From CAYQQU01 sp964419545 (lineage in GTDB: Bacteria; Bacteroidota; Bacteroidia; Chitinophagales; Saprospiraceae): a stretch of DNA of 40,913 nucleotides. Below are positions 7,139-15,878 of this stretch, piece by piece. Below the pieces are notes generated by a model. That model was not told the origin of the DNA and did not search any database. It saw only the letters and a program-made list of their open reading frames with translations. Every line of letters starts with the position of its first letter. Position 1 is the first letter of the stretch. The translations under genes were made by a program, and so were the position numbers. The stretch spans positions 1-40,913 of the forward strand of contig CAYQQU010000054.1 of assembly GCA_964419545.1 (NCBI GenBank), written 5' to 3'.

Positions 7139-9157
7139 ATGTCCATGCAACACTATTTCCAATTTCTACTGGCGCTGCTCCTCCTCCTGGCTCCCGGCGC
7201 CGATTACCTCCACGCTCAGGACGCCGGCCGCATGGCCGTCGAAGCCTACGAAGACGGAGAAACCGCGCTCCTCAACCGACAGTACAAGCAGGCGATACGC
7301 TACTTCGAGCGGGCCCTGGAGCTCAATCCCGATTTTACCGCCGCCAACCGCGCCCTCGCCGCCGCCTACCAGTTGGTGAACGAGTACAGCAAAGCGCTGG
7401 AAAACTACCAGATCGTGGTGCAACGCGATTCTTTCTTCTCGCGCACCATGTACTACGAGCTCGGCGAACTCCACTACAAGGAAGGAAACCACGACCTGGC
7501 GCTCGCCTATTTCAACAAGTTCAAGCAACTACAGGAATTTGATGCGGAAGCCTTCGGCCTGGGCGCCCAGAAAGACAGCCTGCGCGAAGCGAAGCTGCTC
7601 GCCAAAGTGGACGGCAACATCCGCGCCTGCCAGGTGTCGATGGATTCCGTTGCTTTCCTCAACATTACCGATATTACCAACCTCGGCCCCGCTATCAACA
7701 CCAAAGCCGACGAGTATTTTCCTTTCCTCTCCAACGACCAGCAGTTGCTCTTCTATACCCGCCGGCGCAATGCCGAGTCGGACGAAGACCTGTATTACAG
7801 CGTGATGGAAAACGGACGCTGGCAAGCTGGATCGCCCGTGGGCGCGCCCTTCAATACCAAAGAGAACGAAGGCATGAGCACGGTAGTCCGCGACGGCCGC
7901 CGCCTCTACTTCACCGCCTGCCGCCGGGAAGGCGTACAGGGCACCTGCGACATCTGGGAAGCGCTGGTCAACGGCGCCACGATCACCGGCGTCCAGGCGC
8001 TGCAGGGCTACGCCAACTCGCCCAAATGGGAATCCCAGGCCTGCATCAGCTGCGACGGCAGCACGCTCTACTTCGCCAGCAACCGGCCGGGCGGACGCGG
8101 CGGCACCGACATCTGGATGAGCCGCCGGGAACCCGACGGCAGCTGGGGCGTACCCGAAAACCTGGGCCCCCGCATCAACACCCCCATGGACGAGGAAGCG
8201 CCCTTCATCACCAATGACGGCAACACCCTCTATTTTTCTTCTACCGGCCACCTGGGTATGGGAGAACAGGATATCTTTATGTCGCACCCCGACGCCAACG
8301 GCAACTGGGGCGAAGCCCAAAACCTCCGTCCGCCCATCAATACCGCCTTCCGGGAACTCGGCTTTTTTCTCTCGGCCGACGGCCGCACCGGCTATTTTGC
8401 TTCCAACCGGCCGGAAGGACGAGGCGGCATGGACATTTACAAGTTCGACCTCTCCAAACAACTGTACAACGAGCCGATCACCTACGTGGAGGGCTACCTG
8501 CGCGACTCCGTACTGCGTACGCCCGTCTCCGCACGCGTCGACTTCAAAAACCGGCCGGCCCTCACCACGGGCCCCGACGGGCGCTTTTTCCTGTGCGTTC
8601 GCGCCGGCGAAACACTCCATCTGCGGGTCGAAGCCGATGGCTACCACCCTTACCAGTTCCGCTTTCCCATCCCCAACTGGGAAAACCGATCGTTCTTTAC
8701 CATCGAAGCACTCCTGCAACCCACCATCAGCTTCGTGACCGACCCCGAACCTACGGCCCTCACCGTGAAAGGGGATAAAACCCCCAAACGCGACACCGTG
8801 CTCGCGCCGCGACGGCCCGTCTTCCGTTCCGAGTTCACCCACGAAGTGTACTTCGATTTCGACGCCACAACGGTAGACCCGACCGAGAAGATCGGCCTGG
8901 AACAGTTTCTCAAAACCATGAAAGACAAAACCATCGAACGCGTGGAAGTCGTGGGCTTCGCCGACGATATCGGCACGGAATCCTACAACCTGGGCCTTTC
9001 TGAAATGCGGGCCAAGAACATCGCTCTTATCCTGATGGAAAACGATCTCCTCGTCGACCAGTTCTATATCGCCGGTAAAGGGGAGATCAAGGACGATAGC
9101 CCCAAAGCGCAGAACCGGCGTGTGGAAGTAAAGATCTTGACGAAAGAAGTAAAATAG
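7139..9157 (+). CDS. OmpA-family protein with PorE-like architecture (TPR, beta-propeller, regulatory-like domain, OmpA)
   Basis: The 672-residue protein has a signal peptide ending YLHAQ. Its domain order is TPR helices (about residues 35-130, e.g. AIRYFERALELNPDF), PD40/WD40-like propeller repeats (about 170-440, with repeated LYFASNRPGGRGGTDIW-type motifs), a carboxypeptidase regulatory-like beta domain (about 445-530) and a C-terminal OmpA peptidoglycan-binding domain (VYFDFDATTVDP ... GFADDIGTESYN ... NRRVEV). This is the order described for PorE of the type IX secretion machinery. However, PorE is a lipoprotein and this protein lacks a lipobox cysteine, so it may be a paralogue. An alternative start is ATG 7145. 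It probably tethers an outer-membrane or T9SS complex to peptidoglycan. Confidence 0.85.
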   Translation: MSMQHYFQFLLALLLLLAPGADYLHAQDAGRMAVEAYEDGETALLNRQYKQAIRYFERALELNPDFTAANRALAAAYQLVNEYSKALENYQIVVQRDSFFSRTMYYELGELHYKEGNHDLALAYFNKFKQLQEFDAEAFGLGAQKDSLREAKLLAKVDGNIRACQVSMDSVAFLNITDITNLGPAINTKADEYFPFLSNDQQLLFYTRRRNAESDEDLYYSVMENGRWQAGSPVGAPFNTKENEGMSTVVRDGRRLYFTACRREGVQGTCDIWEALVNGATITGVQALQGYANSPKWESQACISCDGSTLYFASNRPGGRGGTDIWMSRREPDGSWGVPENLGPRINTPMDEEAPFITNDGNTLYFSSTGHLGMGEQDIFMSHPDANGNWGEAQNLRPPINTAFRELGFFLSADGRTGYFASNRPEGRGGMDIYKFDLSKQLYNEPITYVEGYLRDSVLRTPVSARVDFKNRPALTTGPDGRFFLCVRAGETLHLRVEADGYHPYQFRFPIPNWENRSFFTIEALLQPTISFVTDPEPTALTVKGDKTPKRDTVLAPRRPVFRSEFTHEVYFDFDATTVDPTEKIGLEQFLKTMKDKTIERVEVVGFADDIGTESYNLGLSEMRAKNIALILMENDLLVDQFYIAGKGEIKDDSPKAQNRRVEVKILTKEVK

Positions 9158-9186
9158 CGCCTACCCCGTTTTCCGGGATGCGTCCC

Positions 9187-10305
9187 TCATCCCATCACCG
9201 CCCGCAGCGCCTCGCAAAACTGCGCTGTCTCTTCCGTAGTGCCGGTGCTGATGCGGCACCACGATTCCAGCGGCGGGAAAGGACGGCCGATGTGCACGCC
9301 CCGGGTCAGCATCTCGTCGATCAGTTGCCGGATGGGGCGGCCCGTTTCAAAGAAGACGAAATTAGTCTGGGAAGGTACATAGCGCCGGCCCAAATCGTCG
9401 AGCACCTCGTAGATCATCTGCCGGCATTCGACCGTTTTCTGCAGGCTGAACTGATAGAATTCCTCATCGTCCAGGGCCGCCTGCGCCGCAAAAAGCGCCG
9501 GCGTATTGGTAAACGCCACCCGGTGTTCCCGCAGCCGCGCGGTAATATCGGGCCGCGCGACCAGGTAGCCGATGCGCAGACCGGCCAGCCCGTAGACTTT
9601 GGAGAAAGTACGGGCCACGATCACGTTCCGTTCTGCTTTCACCAGGTCAACCATACTGGGATAATGCGGATCTTCGATGAAGTCGAAATACGCCTCATCG
9701 ACGAATACCATGGTGCGCCGCGCCGCCAGTTCGCAGAAGTTGCGCAGCGTATCGGCCGGCAGCAATGACCCCGTAGGATTGTTGGGGTTGCAGACGTAAA
9801 CCAGGCTGGTGCGGTTGGTGATGCGGCCTTCCATTGCATCCAGGTCGTGCTGCAGCTGATCGTCTACCAGCACCCAATTGACATAAGCCCCGAATTGTTC
9901 GGCATAACCCATCAGCGCTTTGAAGGTCGGCTCGGCCGCGATGATCTCTCCGCCTGCCATTCCGTACAACAGGCCCGCTACTTTTAAGCCTTCCGTCGAT
10001 CCGGCGGTGATGGTGATGTGGTCGGGCGTCACGCCGTGCCTTTCCGCCAGGCGCTCGCGCAGCTCGCCGGCGTAGGAGAAAGGGTAACGGCAGGCCATAT
10101 CGAAGGCTTCCCGGATGGCCGTACGCACTTTCGGAGAAGGGCCGTAGGGGTTTTCGTTGGAACTGAGGCGGATCGGCACATCGCTATCGGTACGAGGACG
10201 CCCCGTCAGCGGCTCGGCAGCCAGGGCGCTCATTCCGCTCAGCATCGAAAAGGCGCCGGTCAGGCCGGCCGTTTTCAGCCACTGTCGGCGGTCAATTTTT
10301 TTCAT
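9187..10305 (-). CDS. HisC-like PLP-dependent aminotransferase with Tat signal
   Basis: ATG 10305 gives 372 residues; the frame extends two codons further to a TTG. The N-terminus KKIDRRQWLKTAGLTGA is a twin-arginine (RRxWLK) export signal. Next come LSSNENPYGPSP, the N-terminal hallmark of the histidinol-phosphate aminotransferase family; YVCNPNNPTG; the Asp/Tyr motif VDEAYFDF; and RTFSKVYGLAGLRIGY with the PLP-binding lysine. The protein is therefore a class I/II aminotransferase predicted to fold with its cofactor in the cytoplasm and be moved to the periplasm. That location makes a role in histidine synthesis unlikely; the real substrate is unknown. It lies downstream of the M1 peptidase on the same strand with an 83-bp gap. 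Confidence 0.85.
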   Translation of the reverse strand: MKKIDRRQWLKTAGLTGAFSMLSGMSALAAEPLTGRPRTDSDVPIRLSSNENPYGPSPKVRTAIREAFDMACRYPFSYAGELRERLAERHGVTPDHITITAGSTEGLKVAGLLYGMAGGEIIAAEPTFKALMGYAEQFGAYVNWVLVDDQLQHDLDAMEGRITNRTSLVYVCNPNNPTGSLLPADTLRNFCELAARRTMVFVDEAYFDFIEDPHYPSMVDLVKAERNVIVARTFSKVYGLAGLRIGYLVARPDITARLREHRVAFTNTPALFAAQAALDDEEFYQFSLQKTVECRQMIYEVLDDLGRRYVPSQTNFVFFETGRPIRQLIDEMLTRGVHIGRPFPPLESWCRISTGTTEETAQFCEALRAVMG

Positions 10306-10388
10306 GGTCAACGCGGTTTGCCGATAAATTTAGACAAATACCGCAGGAAGAAAAAAGAAAACCGCCTGGTTCTACTTTCCTATCCGGA

Positions 10389-12335
10389 TTACAGCCGCAC
10401 CACTTTCTGTTGCTGCACTTCCCCTTTGCGTAAGAGGTGCACCCAGTATACTCCCGGCGGATAGTTGCGCAGATCGAGCACCAGCTGCTCGTCCGCGGTG
10501 CGCCTCGTCTGCAACAGCCGGCCCTGCGCATCGAAGAGGCGTACAGTGACGTCATCGCGCCCGGGATCATCCAGCCGTAAGTTCACCTGATCGCGCGCCG
10601 GGTTGGGGAACAATCGGAAGCCGTCGCCGCGGGCGGCTTCGGTTACTTCCGTTATTTCGCTCTCTTCGTAGGTCGGATTCCGGGAAACGATCCACAAATC
10701 GCGGTTGAACTCGATGCTGCTGACGGCAAACGGCAGTTCCACCGCAAAGACCTGGCCCGAAAACAGGTGGTCGAAAACGAGGGTCGTGTCGTTGCCCATA
10801 CCCGAAAAAGTAACGGGTACGGGCATCTCAAAGAAGTCGACGGAGGGATGAGACGGCATTTGTTCGATGCGCAGCAGCACCGTCTGTTCTTCCTGCCACC
10901 AGGTAAAATGGTAATAGGGAAAGCCCTCGCCGTAGAACCAGTCGGCGAAAAATTCCTCCAGGTCCTGCCCGCTCTGCTCTTCGAGATGGGCCTGCAGGTC
11001 GGCGGTGCGCGCATAGCCGAACGCGAGCGCCGGGTCGGCGAGGTAGTTGCGGATGGCCTGGAAAAAATCTTCGTCGCCGAGCTTCCAGCGCAGCATGTGC
11101 AGCAGCATCGCGCCTTTGTTGTAAGAGAGCCGGCCGCTGAAGATGCGGCTGACGCTTGTGGTGTCGTCTACCCAAACGCTGCCGCCGGCGTAAGAGGTGG
11201 CGCTGGATATTTTGCCCCCCAGCCAGTCTTTCCAGTTGGTTGGCCCGAGGCCGTTCTCATAGGTCAGGCCTTCGAGGTAGGTGGCGAAACCTTCGTTCAG
11301 CCAGATGTCTTCCCAGCTGCCGCAGGTGATCTTATTGCCGAACCACTGATGCGCCAGCTCGTGAGCCTGCAGAAAGTGCGACCAGCCGCCCATGAAGCTC
11401 ATGGTCTGGTGTTCCATGCCGCCTCCCCAGCTGAACTGCGCGTGGCCGTATTTTTCTTCGGCAAAGGGGTAAAGGCCGAAGAGCGCATTAAACAGCTCCA
11501 TCACCTCCACTGTGGCCTGGGTCTGCGCCTGAATGCCGGCCAGTTGCTCCGGATAGACGTAGTTGAGCACTTCGATGTCGGACGCTCCGGGCACGGGCAC
11601 GAAGTCCGAATAAACGGCATAATTGGTGACCGCTATCGCGATCAGGTAAGTCGGAATGGGATAGCGGTGCCGCCAGTGGTAGATCTTATCCGCTCCGTCT
11701 TCGATCTCCTCGACGAGGAGCCCGTTGCCGGCGGCCCGGTATTCGGCGGGGGTGCGCACGTAGATGTCGATCGAGTCGATCTTATCGGAAAGGTCCTGCT
11801 TGGCGGGCCACCAGTCTTTGGCGCCGTAAGGTTCGGAAAGCGTCCAGATCACCGGCGTGCCGGCGTGCTGCCCCTGATTGAAGGAACCGAAGCCCGTCGA
11901 CTGGGGTACGCCGGCGTAGGTGACGGACACCGAATCGAGCTGGCCGGCCGGGATAATTTCCGGCAAAGCTATCTCCAGCCGGTTCGCCTGCTGAACGAAA
12001 CTTACCGGCTCACCGTGGTACGTTGCTTCGGAGACGGTCAGCGCGCCCGAAAAATCGAAGTTGATGGTCTGGAAACCGGCCTGCGTCGGCTCAAAATAGG
12101 AAGTCACCGTCCCGGCGATGTAATAAACCGCCGGATCGATCGTCCATTCCAGCCGGTGGTATTTGAGATCGTAATTATCGGTGTAGGGTGAAGACCGAAA
12201 ATCGAGCAGCGACGCGTGGGCTTGTTGCTCGGAAGCGATCAACTCGGCCTCGGCTTTGCAGTAACTTTCGGTCGATTGGCCGTAAGCCGCAGTGGTGAAG
12301 GCCAAAGCGGCCAGCAAGGTTAAAATTCGTTGCAT
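10389..12335 (-). CDS. T9SS-secreted M1 family aminopeptidase
   Basis: ATG 12335 is chosen because it starts a standard signal peptide (MQRILTLLAALAFTTAAYGQ); the open frame reaches 12365. The protein has 648 residues. The gluzincin zinc site is clear: HELAHQW (H325, H329), then NEGFATYLEG with E348 as third ligand. GGGMEHQ replaces the GxMEN exopeptidase motif, as is common in secreted Bacteroidota M1 enzymes. The last ~75 residues (LFPNPARDQVNL ... GVYWVHLLRKG ... KVVRL) are a T9SS type A sorting domain. Role: extracellular removal of N-terminal residues from peptides for nutrition. It is divergent from the B12 operon. Confidence 0.92.
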   Translation of the reverse strand: MQRILTLLAALAFTTAAYGQSTESYCKAEAELIASEQQAHASLLDFRSSPYTDNYDLKYHRLEWTIDPAVYYIAGTVTSYFEPTQAGFQTINFDFSGALTVSEATYHGEPVSFVQQANRLEIALPEIIPAGQLDSVSVTYAGVPQSTGFGSFNQGQHAGTPVIWTLSEPYGAKDWWPAKQDLSDKIDSIDIYVRTPAEYRAAGNGLLVEEIEDGADKIYHWRHRYPIPTYLIAIAVTNYAVYSDFVPVPGASDIEVLNYVYPEQLAGIQAQTQATVEVMELFNALFGLYPFAEEKYGHAQFSWGGGMEHQTMSFMGGWSHFLQAHELAHQWFGNKITCGSWEDIWLNEGFATYLEGLTYENGLGPTNWKDWLGGKISSATSYAGGSVWVDDTTSVSRIFSGRLSYNKGAMLLHMLRWKLGDEDFFQAIRNYLADPALAFGYARTADLQAHLEEQSGQDLEEFFADWFYGEGFPYYHFTWWQEEQTVLLRIEQMPSHPSVDFFEMPVPVTFSGMGNDTTLVFDHLFSGQVFAVELPFAVSSIEFNRDLWIVSRNPTYEESEITEVTEAARGDGFRLFPNPARDQVNLRLDDPGRDDVTVRLFDAQGRLLQTRRTADEQLVLDLRNYPPGVYWVHLLRKGEVQQQKVVRL

Positions 12336-12452
12336 AAGGAGCGTCATTTGATACAGCATCTCCAATATGAATATTTGTTCATGTTTAAAGAATGACTTTT
12401 GTCAGTCACCGTCAAAACGCCCGCCGCCACCGAAAGGAAGTTGAAGAAAACC

Positions 12453-12483
12453 TTGGCCGTGTCGCTGTCTTGACTTACATTTG
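12453..12483 (+). promoter_or_regulatory. Promoter of the B12 uptake operon (TTG-N20-TACATTTG)
   Basis: TACATTTG at 12476-12483 matches the Bacteroidota -7 consensus TAnnTTTG exactly. TTG at 12453-12455 lies 20 bp upstream, the usual distance for the -33 element. Transcription would start about where the riboswitch P1 stem begins (12488), which supports the call. Confidence 0.7.
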
Positions 12484-12487
12484 ATCA

Positions 12488-12700
12488 GTGCTGGTTGCCG
12501 TCTTCCCGCGGGAGGACGGCACGAAAAGGGAATCCGGTGCTTCCCGTACGGGAAAAATCCGGAACTGTACCCGCAGCTGTGATCCCCGGCAAGAGCGCTG
12601 CCAGGCGTTTTTGCACCTCCGCGTCCCCGCGTGTCACTGCTCGGAAAACGAGTGGGAAGGCCGGCGCCGGAGTGGGGAAAGTCAGAAGACCTGCCAGTGC
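12488..12700 (+). ncRNA. Cobalamin riboswitch
   Basis: The conserved cobalamin aptamer pieces occur in order: GAATCCGGTG (about 12530-12539), GGAACTGTACCCGCAGCTGTGA split around 12561-12582, CACTGC (about 12635), GGGAAGG (12654-12660) and the B12 box region GTCAGAAGACCTGCC (12681-12695). The ends GTGCTGG (12488-12494) and CCAGTGC (12694-12700) can form the closing P1 stem with one G-U pair. It stands in front of btuB, the expected target: B12 binding should turn the operon off. Expression platform candidates are the downstream hairpins TGTCTT/AAGACA (12715-12733) and GCCGGCC/GGCCGGC (12756-12774). None ends in a T-run, so translational control is more likely than termination. Confidence 0.92.
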
Positions 12701-12755
12701 GTATGTGTCATTTTTGTCTTCGGGTTAAAGACAGGGTGAGCAAATTGACGGCTGC

Positions 12756-12774
12756 GCCGGCCGGGATGGCCGGC
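12756..12774 (+). promoter_or_regulatory. Hairpin in the btuB leader, possible riboswitch expression platform
   Basis: GCCGGCC (12756-12762) and GGCCGGC (12768-12774) form a perfect 7-bp stem between the aptamer and btuB. Two weaker hairpins follow (TTCGGT/ACCGAA near 12789-12815 and AACGGG/CCCGTT near 12822-12842). Which of them switches is not visible from sequence alone. Confidence 0.4.
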
Positions 12775-12886
12775 CTCGCTGCGGGATGTTCGGTCTGCCC
12801 GGTCTGCACCGAAACCCGCAAACGGGCGTTCTTTACCCGTTGCCGCTTATCTGCCTTCCCTTTCCTTTGGCCCGCAATCGCCGGGT

Positions 12887-14788
12887 ATGCGTTTTTATGG
12901 CTTTTTACTGGTTTTGCTTGCGTCGCCTGCCGGCCTTCGGTCGCAGCCGGATACCGTGCTTTTGCTCGACGAGGTCGTCGTGCGCAGCTTTCGGCTCTCC
13001 GACTCCTTGCCGGCGCGGCGGCAGGAAGCCTTCGATCTGCAGCGCACGGAGCTCCTGGTGGAGGATAACCTCGCTGAGTTGCTGGCGGCCAACAGCCAGT
13101 TGTACCTCAAGAACTACGGCCCCGGGCGCCTGGCGACCCCTTCGCTGCGCGGCGCTTCCGCTTCGCAAACCGCTATCGTATGGAACGGCCTGAACCTGCA
13201 AAGCCCTTTCCTGGGGCAGGTCGACCTTTCTTTGCTGCCGCCCTCGCTGATCGACGGCGCCGGCTTGCGCTACGGCAGCGAAAGCGCCTTATGGGGCAGC
13301 GGGGCCGTGGGCGGAAGCCTCTATCTGAACACTGAAACACCGGAAAGCCGCAGCGGCGGATCGGGACGGCTTCAACTCGGCCACGGCAGCTTCGGCCGCT
13401 GGCGCACCGCCGCCCGCCTGAACTACGGCGCCCAACACTGGTCGGCCTCCGTACGGGCCTTCGGGCAGCTCGCCGAAAACGACTTTCCCTACCAACGGAT
13501 CAACGGCGCCGAAGCGCGCCTGCCCAACGCCCAGCTCCGGCAAGGCGGCCTGCTCACCGCTTTTTCGGCGCGGCTCTCCGCCCACGATCAGCTCACCTGG
13601 CAACTGTGGCGCCAATACTCCGTACGTCATATCCCGCCCACTACCTTGTCCGCCCGCAGCGCAGCGGTGCAGGAAGACGATTGGTGGCGCTCTACTGTAG
13701 CCTGGCGCCGGGAAGGCGACCGGGCCGACTGGCGGGGGCGCGCCGCCTGGTTTTCAGAAGGCATCCGCTACCGGGACACCATCGCCGGCATCGATTCCGA
13801 CAGCCGCGGCGCCACCTGGATCGGAGAACTGGAAAACCGGCAAAAACTGGGCCGGCACCGCCTGCGCTGGGGCGTCAACCACACCTGGATGCGGGCGGAA
13901 GCCACCGACTATGCCTCCGTCGTCACCCAACACCGGACCGCCCTCATGGCCGGCTTCGACTATTACGGGCGGGGACGCGCCTGGTCGGCCGGCCTCCAAT
14001 TCCGCCAGGAACTTGTCGATGAGGACTGGGCGCCGTTGACGCTCGGCCTGACGTTCAACACACAGCTGCATCCCGACTGGCGGGTGTACGGCAACCTCAG
14101 CCGCTCCTACCGCCTGCCCACTTTCAACGACCTGTATTGGAACCCCGGCGGCAACCCGGAACTACAGGCCGAAAACGGATGGAACAGCGAAGCCGGGCTG
14201 GCCTGGTCCACTACCGCCGCCGGACAGCACTGGTCGGCAAAAGTGGGCGCCTTCAGCCTCTCGGTCGACGATTGGATACAATGGATACCCCAGGGTAGCT
14301 TCTGGTCGCCCCGGAATGTCCAGCGCGTCTGGAGCCGTGGATTGGAAAGCAGCTTCCGGACCCGGCAACGGTTGAGCGAATCCTTCAGCTGGCAAATCGA
14401 AGGCGCGGCCGACTACGTACGCACCACCAAACGATCCTCCCGGGTCGCCGGCGACCAAACCGTCGGCTTACAGCTGATCTACGTCCCGCAATGGCGCCTG
14501 CGGGGCGGCCTGAAACTGCAATGGGGCTCGTGGTCCATGCGGTATACCCATACGTATACCGGCCCGGTCTTTACCGTAGCCGACCACTCCCGGCGGCTGC
14601 CGGGTTTCACGGTTGGCGACCTGCAGGTCGGAAAGACCATGTCCTGGTCAGCGGTCGAAATGACCGCCCTGGCGCGCGTGCGCAACCTGACCGACGCCGA
14701 TTACCAATCCGTAGCCTTCCAGCCCATGCCCGGCCGCCATTTTCAACTGAGTATTTTTTTACAATTCAATGCTATAAACAACCAGTAA
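12887..14788 (+). CDS. btuB: TonB-dependent vitamin B12 outer-membrane receptor
   Basis: This 633-residue protein has a signal peptide (MRFYGFLLVLLASPAGLRSQ), a TonB-box-like DEVVV near residues 28-32, a plug domain (LAELLAANSQLYLKNYGPG ... SLRGASASQTAIVWNGL ... YGSESALWGSGAVGG) and a C-terminal 22-strand-type barrel ending in aromatic/hydrophobic FQLSIFLQF. The cobalamin riboswitch in its leader identifies B12 or a related corrinoid as substrate. It moves B12 across the outer membrane with TonB/ExbBD energy. The next gene begins one base after its stop, so they are co-transcribed. Confidence 0.9.
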   Translation: MRFYGFLLVLLASPAGLRSQPDTVLLLDEVVVRSFRLSDSLPARRQEAFDLQRTELLVEDNLAELLAANSQLYLKNYGPGRLATPSLRGASASQTAIVWNGLNLQSPFLGQVDLSLLPPSLIDGAGLRYGSESALWGSGAVGGSLYLNTETPESRSGGSGRLQLGHGSFGRWRTAARLNYGAQHWSASVRAFGQLAENDFPYQRINGAEARLPNAQLRQGGLLTAFSARLSAHDQLTWQLWRQYSVRHIPPTTLSARSAAVQEDDWWRSTVAWRREGDRADWRGRAAWFSEGIRYRDTIAGIDSDSRGATWIGELENRQKLGRHRLRWGVNHTWMRAEATDYASVVTQHRTALMAGFDYYGRGRAWSAGLQFRQELVDEDWAPLTLGLTFNTQLHPDWRVYGNLSRSYRLPTFNDLYWNPGGNPELQAENGWNSEAGLAWSTTAAGQHWSAKVGAFSLSVDDWIQWIPQGSFWSPRNVQRVWSRGLESSFRTRQRLSESFSWQIEGAADYVRTTKRSSRVAGDQTVGLQLIYVPQWRLRGGLKLQWGSWSMRYTHTYTGPVFTVADHSRRLPGFTVGDLQVGKTMSWSAVEMTALARVRNLTDADYQSVAFQPMPGRHFQLSIFLQFNAINNQ

Positions 14789-14789
14789 C

Positions 14790-15875
14790 ATGCACCCATT
14801 CTCTACCTTTCCGGTCGCTTCCGAGGCCGATGGCGCCAGGGCCATTCTGTCGCCTTTTGTCGATAAAAAAACGGCAACCAACGGATGGCCCAAATGCCTG
14901 ATCAGCCTGACCATTGTGCTGCTGCTGACGCCGGCCGCCGCCTTTTCCCAGCAACTCATCGACTTCGAAGCGCTATTGACCGAGCCCGACACCTTTCTCG
15001 ACGGCAGCGACGGCAGCGGCGGTTTCAGCACCCCGTACGCCTTTTTCCCGAACACCTACAACCCCGACTTCGGAGGGTTCTGGAGCAGCGGCTGGGCCAT
15101 TTCCAGCGAAACGGACAGCATCACGTCCGGCTTCACCAATTTGTTCAGCGCCAAACCCGCCGGCGGCAATGACGGCAGCACCGTCTACGCCGTGGGCCAA
15201 CAGAACGCGGTGATCCGGCTCGCAGGGGAGGCGGCCGGCCGGATCGTGGGTGGAATATACCTCACCAATTCCACCTACGCCCACAACAGCATGCGCGACG
15301 GCGACGATTTCGCCAAAAAATTCGGCGGCGAAACCGGGGACGATCCTGACTTTTTCTCGCTGGCGATCCGCGCTTACCTCGACGGCGAACTCAAGAACGA
15401 CAGCGTCGTCTTTTTTCTGGCGGACTACCGCTTCGACGACAACAGCCTGGACTACATCGTCGACGAATGGACGTACGTGGACCTCACCCCCCTGGGCGAC
15501 GCCGACAGCCTGCTCTTCACCCTGGCTTCTTCGGATGTGGGCGGATTCGGCATCAATACCCCCCTGTTCTTTTGTATCGACGACCTGGAAACGACCAACC
15601 TGAGCCCGACCGGAGAACGCCGGGCCGCACAGCAAGGCGAGCCGCCCTTTTCGGCATTCCCCAATCCGGTAAGCAATGCCCTGACCGTGAGTTGGGAAGC
15701 GGCGGGCCCCGGCGGCGCCCTGGAAATACTGGACGCTGCCGGCCGGCGGCTCGGCCTCACTGCGGTCAGGCAGCAACAGGAACGGCTGGACTTTTCTGCA
15801 CTGCCGAGCGGCGTTTACTGGCTGCGGTGGGTGAACGGCGACCAGGTATTTTCGCAGAAAATCTTAAAACCGTAA
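14790..15875 (+). CDS. DUF4465 protein with T9SS sorting domain, probable surface cobalamin-binding partner
   Basis: The 361-residue protein contains the DUF4465 pattern (DFEALLTEPDTFLDGSDG, FSSGW-type WSSGWAISS, IYLTNSTYAHNSM, DDFAKKFGG, DYIVDEWTYVDLTPLG, FCIDDLE). DUF4465 genes are known to sit in Bacteroidota btuB loci. The C-terminal ~75 residues (AFPNPVSNALTVSWE ... SGVYWLRWVNG ... KILKP) form a T9SS sorting domain, so it should act outside the cell. The only start, ATG 14790, gives an unusually long charged region of about 37 residues before the hydrophobic core LISLTIVLLLTPAAAFSQ. B12 binding is an inference from position. It is separated from the next gene by 3 bp. Confidence 0.85.
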   Translation: MHPFSTFPVASEADGARAILSPFVDKKTATNGWPKCLISLTIVLLLTPAAAFSQQLIDFEALLTEPDTFLDGSDGSGGFSTPYAFFPNTYNPDFGGFWSSGWAISSETDSITSGFTNLFSAKPAGGNDGSTVYAVGQQNAVIRLAGEAAGRIVGGIYLTNSTYAHNSMRDGDDFAKKFGGETGDDPDFFSLAIRAYLDGELKNDSVVFFLADYRFDDNSLDYIVDEWTYVDLTPLGDADSLLFTLASSDVGGFGINTPLFFCIDDLETTNLSPTGERRAAQQGEPPFSAFPNPVSNALTVSWEAAGPGGALEILDAAGRRLGLTAVRQQQERLDFSALPSGVYWLRWVNGDQVFSQKILKP

Positions 15876-15878
15876 ACC

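Noticed and set aside
7139..9157. Firm naming of the OmpA-family gene as porE
   Set aside because: The domain order fits, but the lipobox cysteine expected for PorE is missing and many Bacteroidota paralogues share this layout.
10328..10340. ATTTAGACAAATA upstream of the aminotransferase gene, similar to the metal box
   Set aside because: Only one half of the 19-bp box matches and the gene is not metal-related, so it may be chance; worth including only in a matrix scan.
12715..12733. TGTCTT/AAGACA hairpin considered as a transcription terminator of the riboswitch
   Set aside because: No T-run follows the stem, so intrinsic termination is unlikely.
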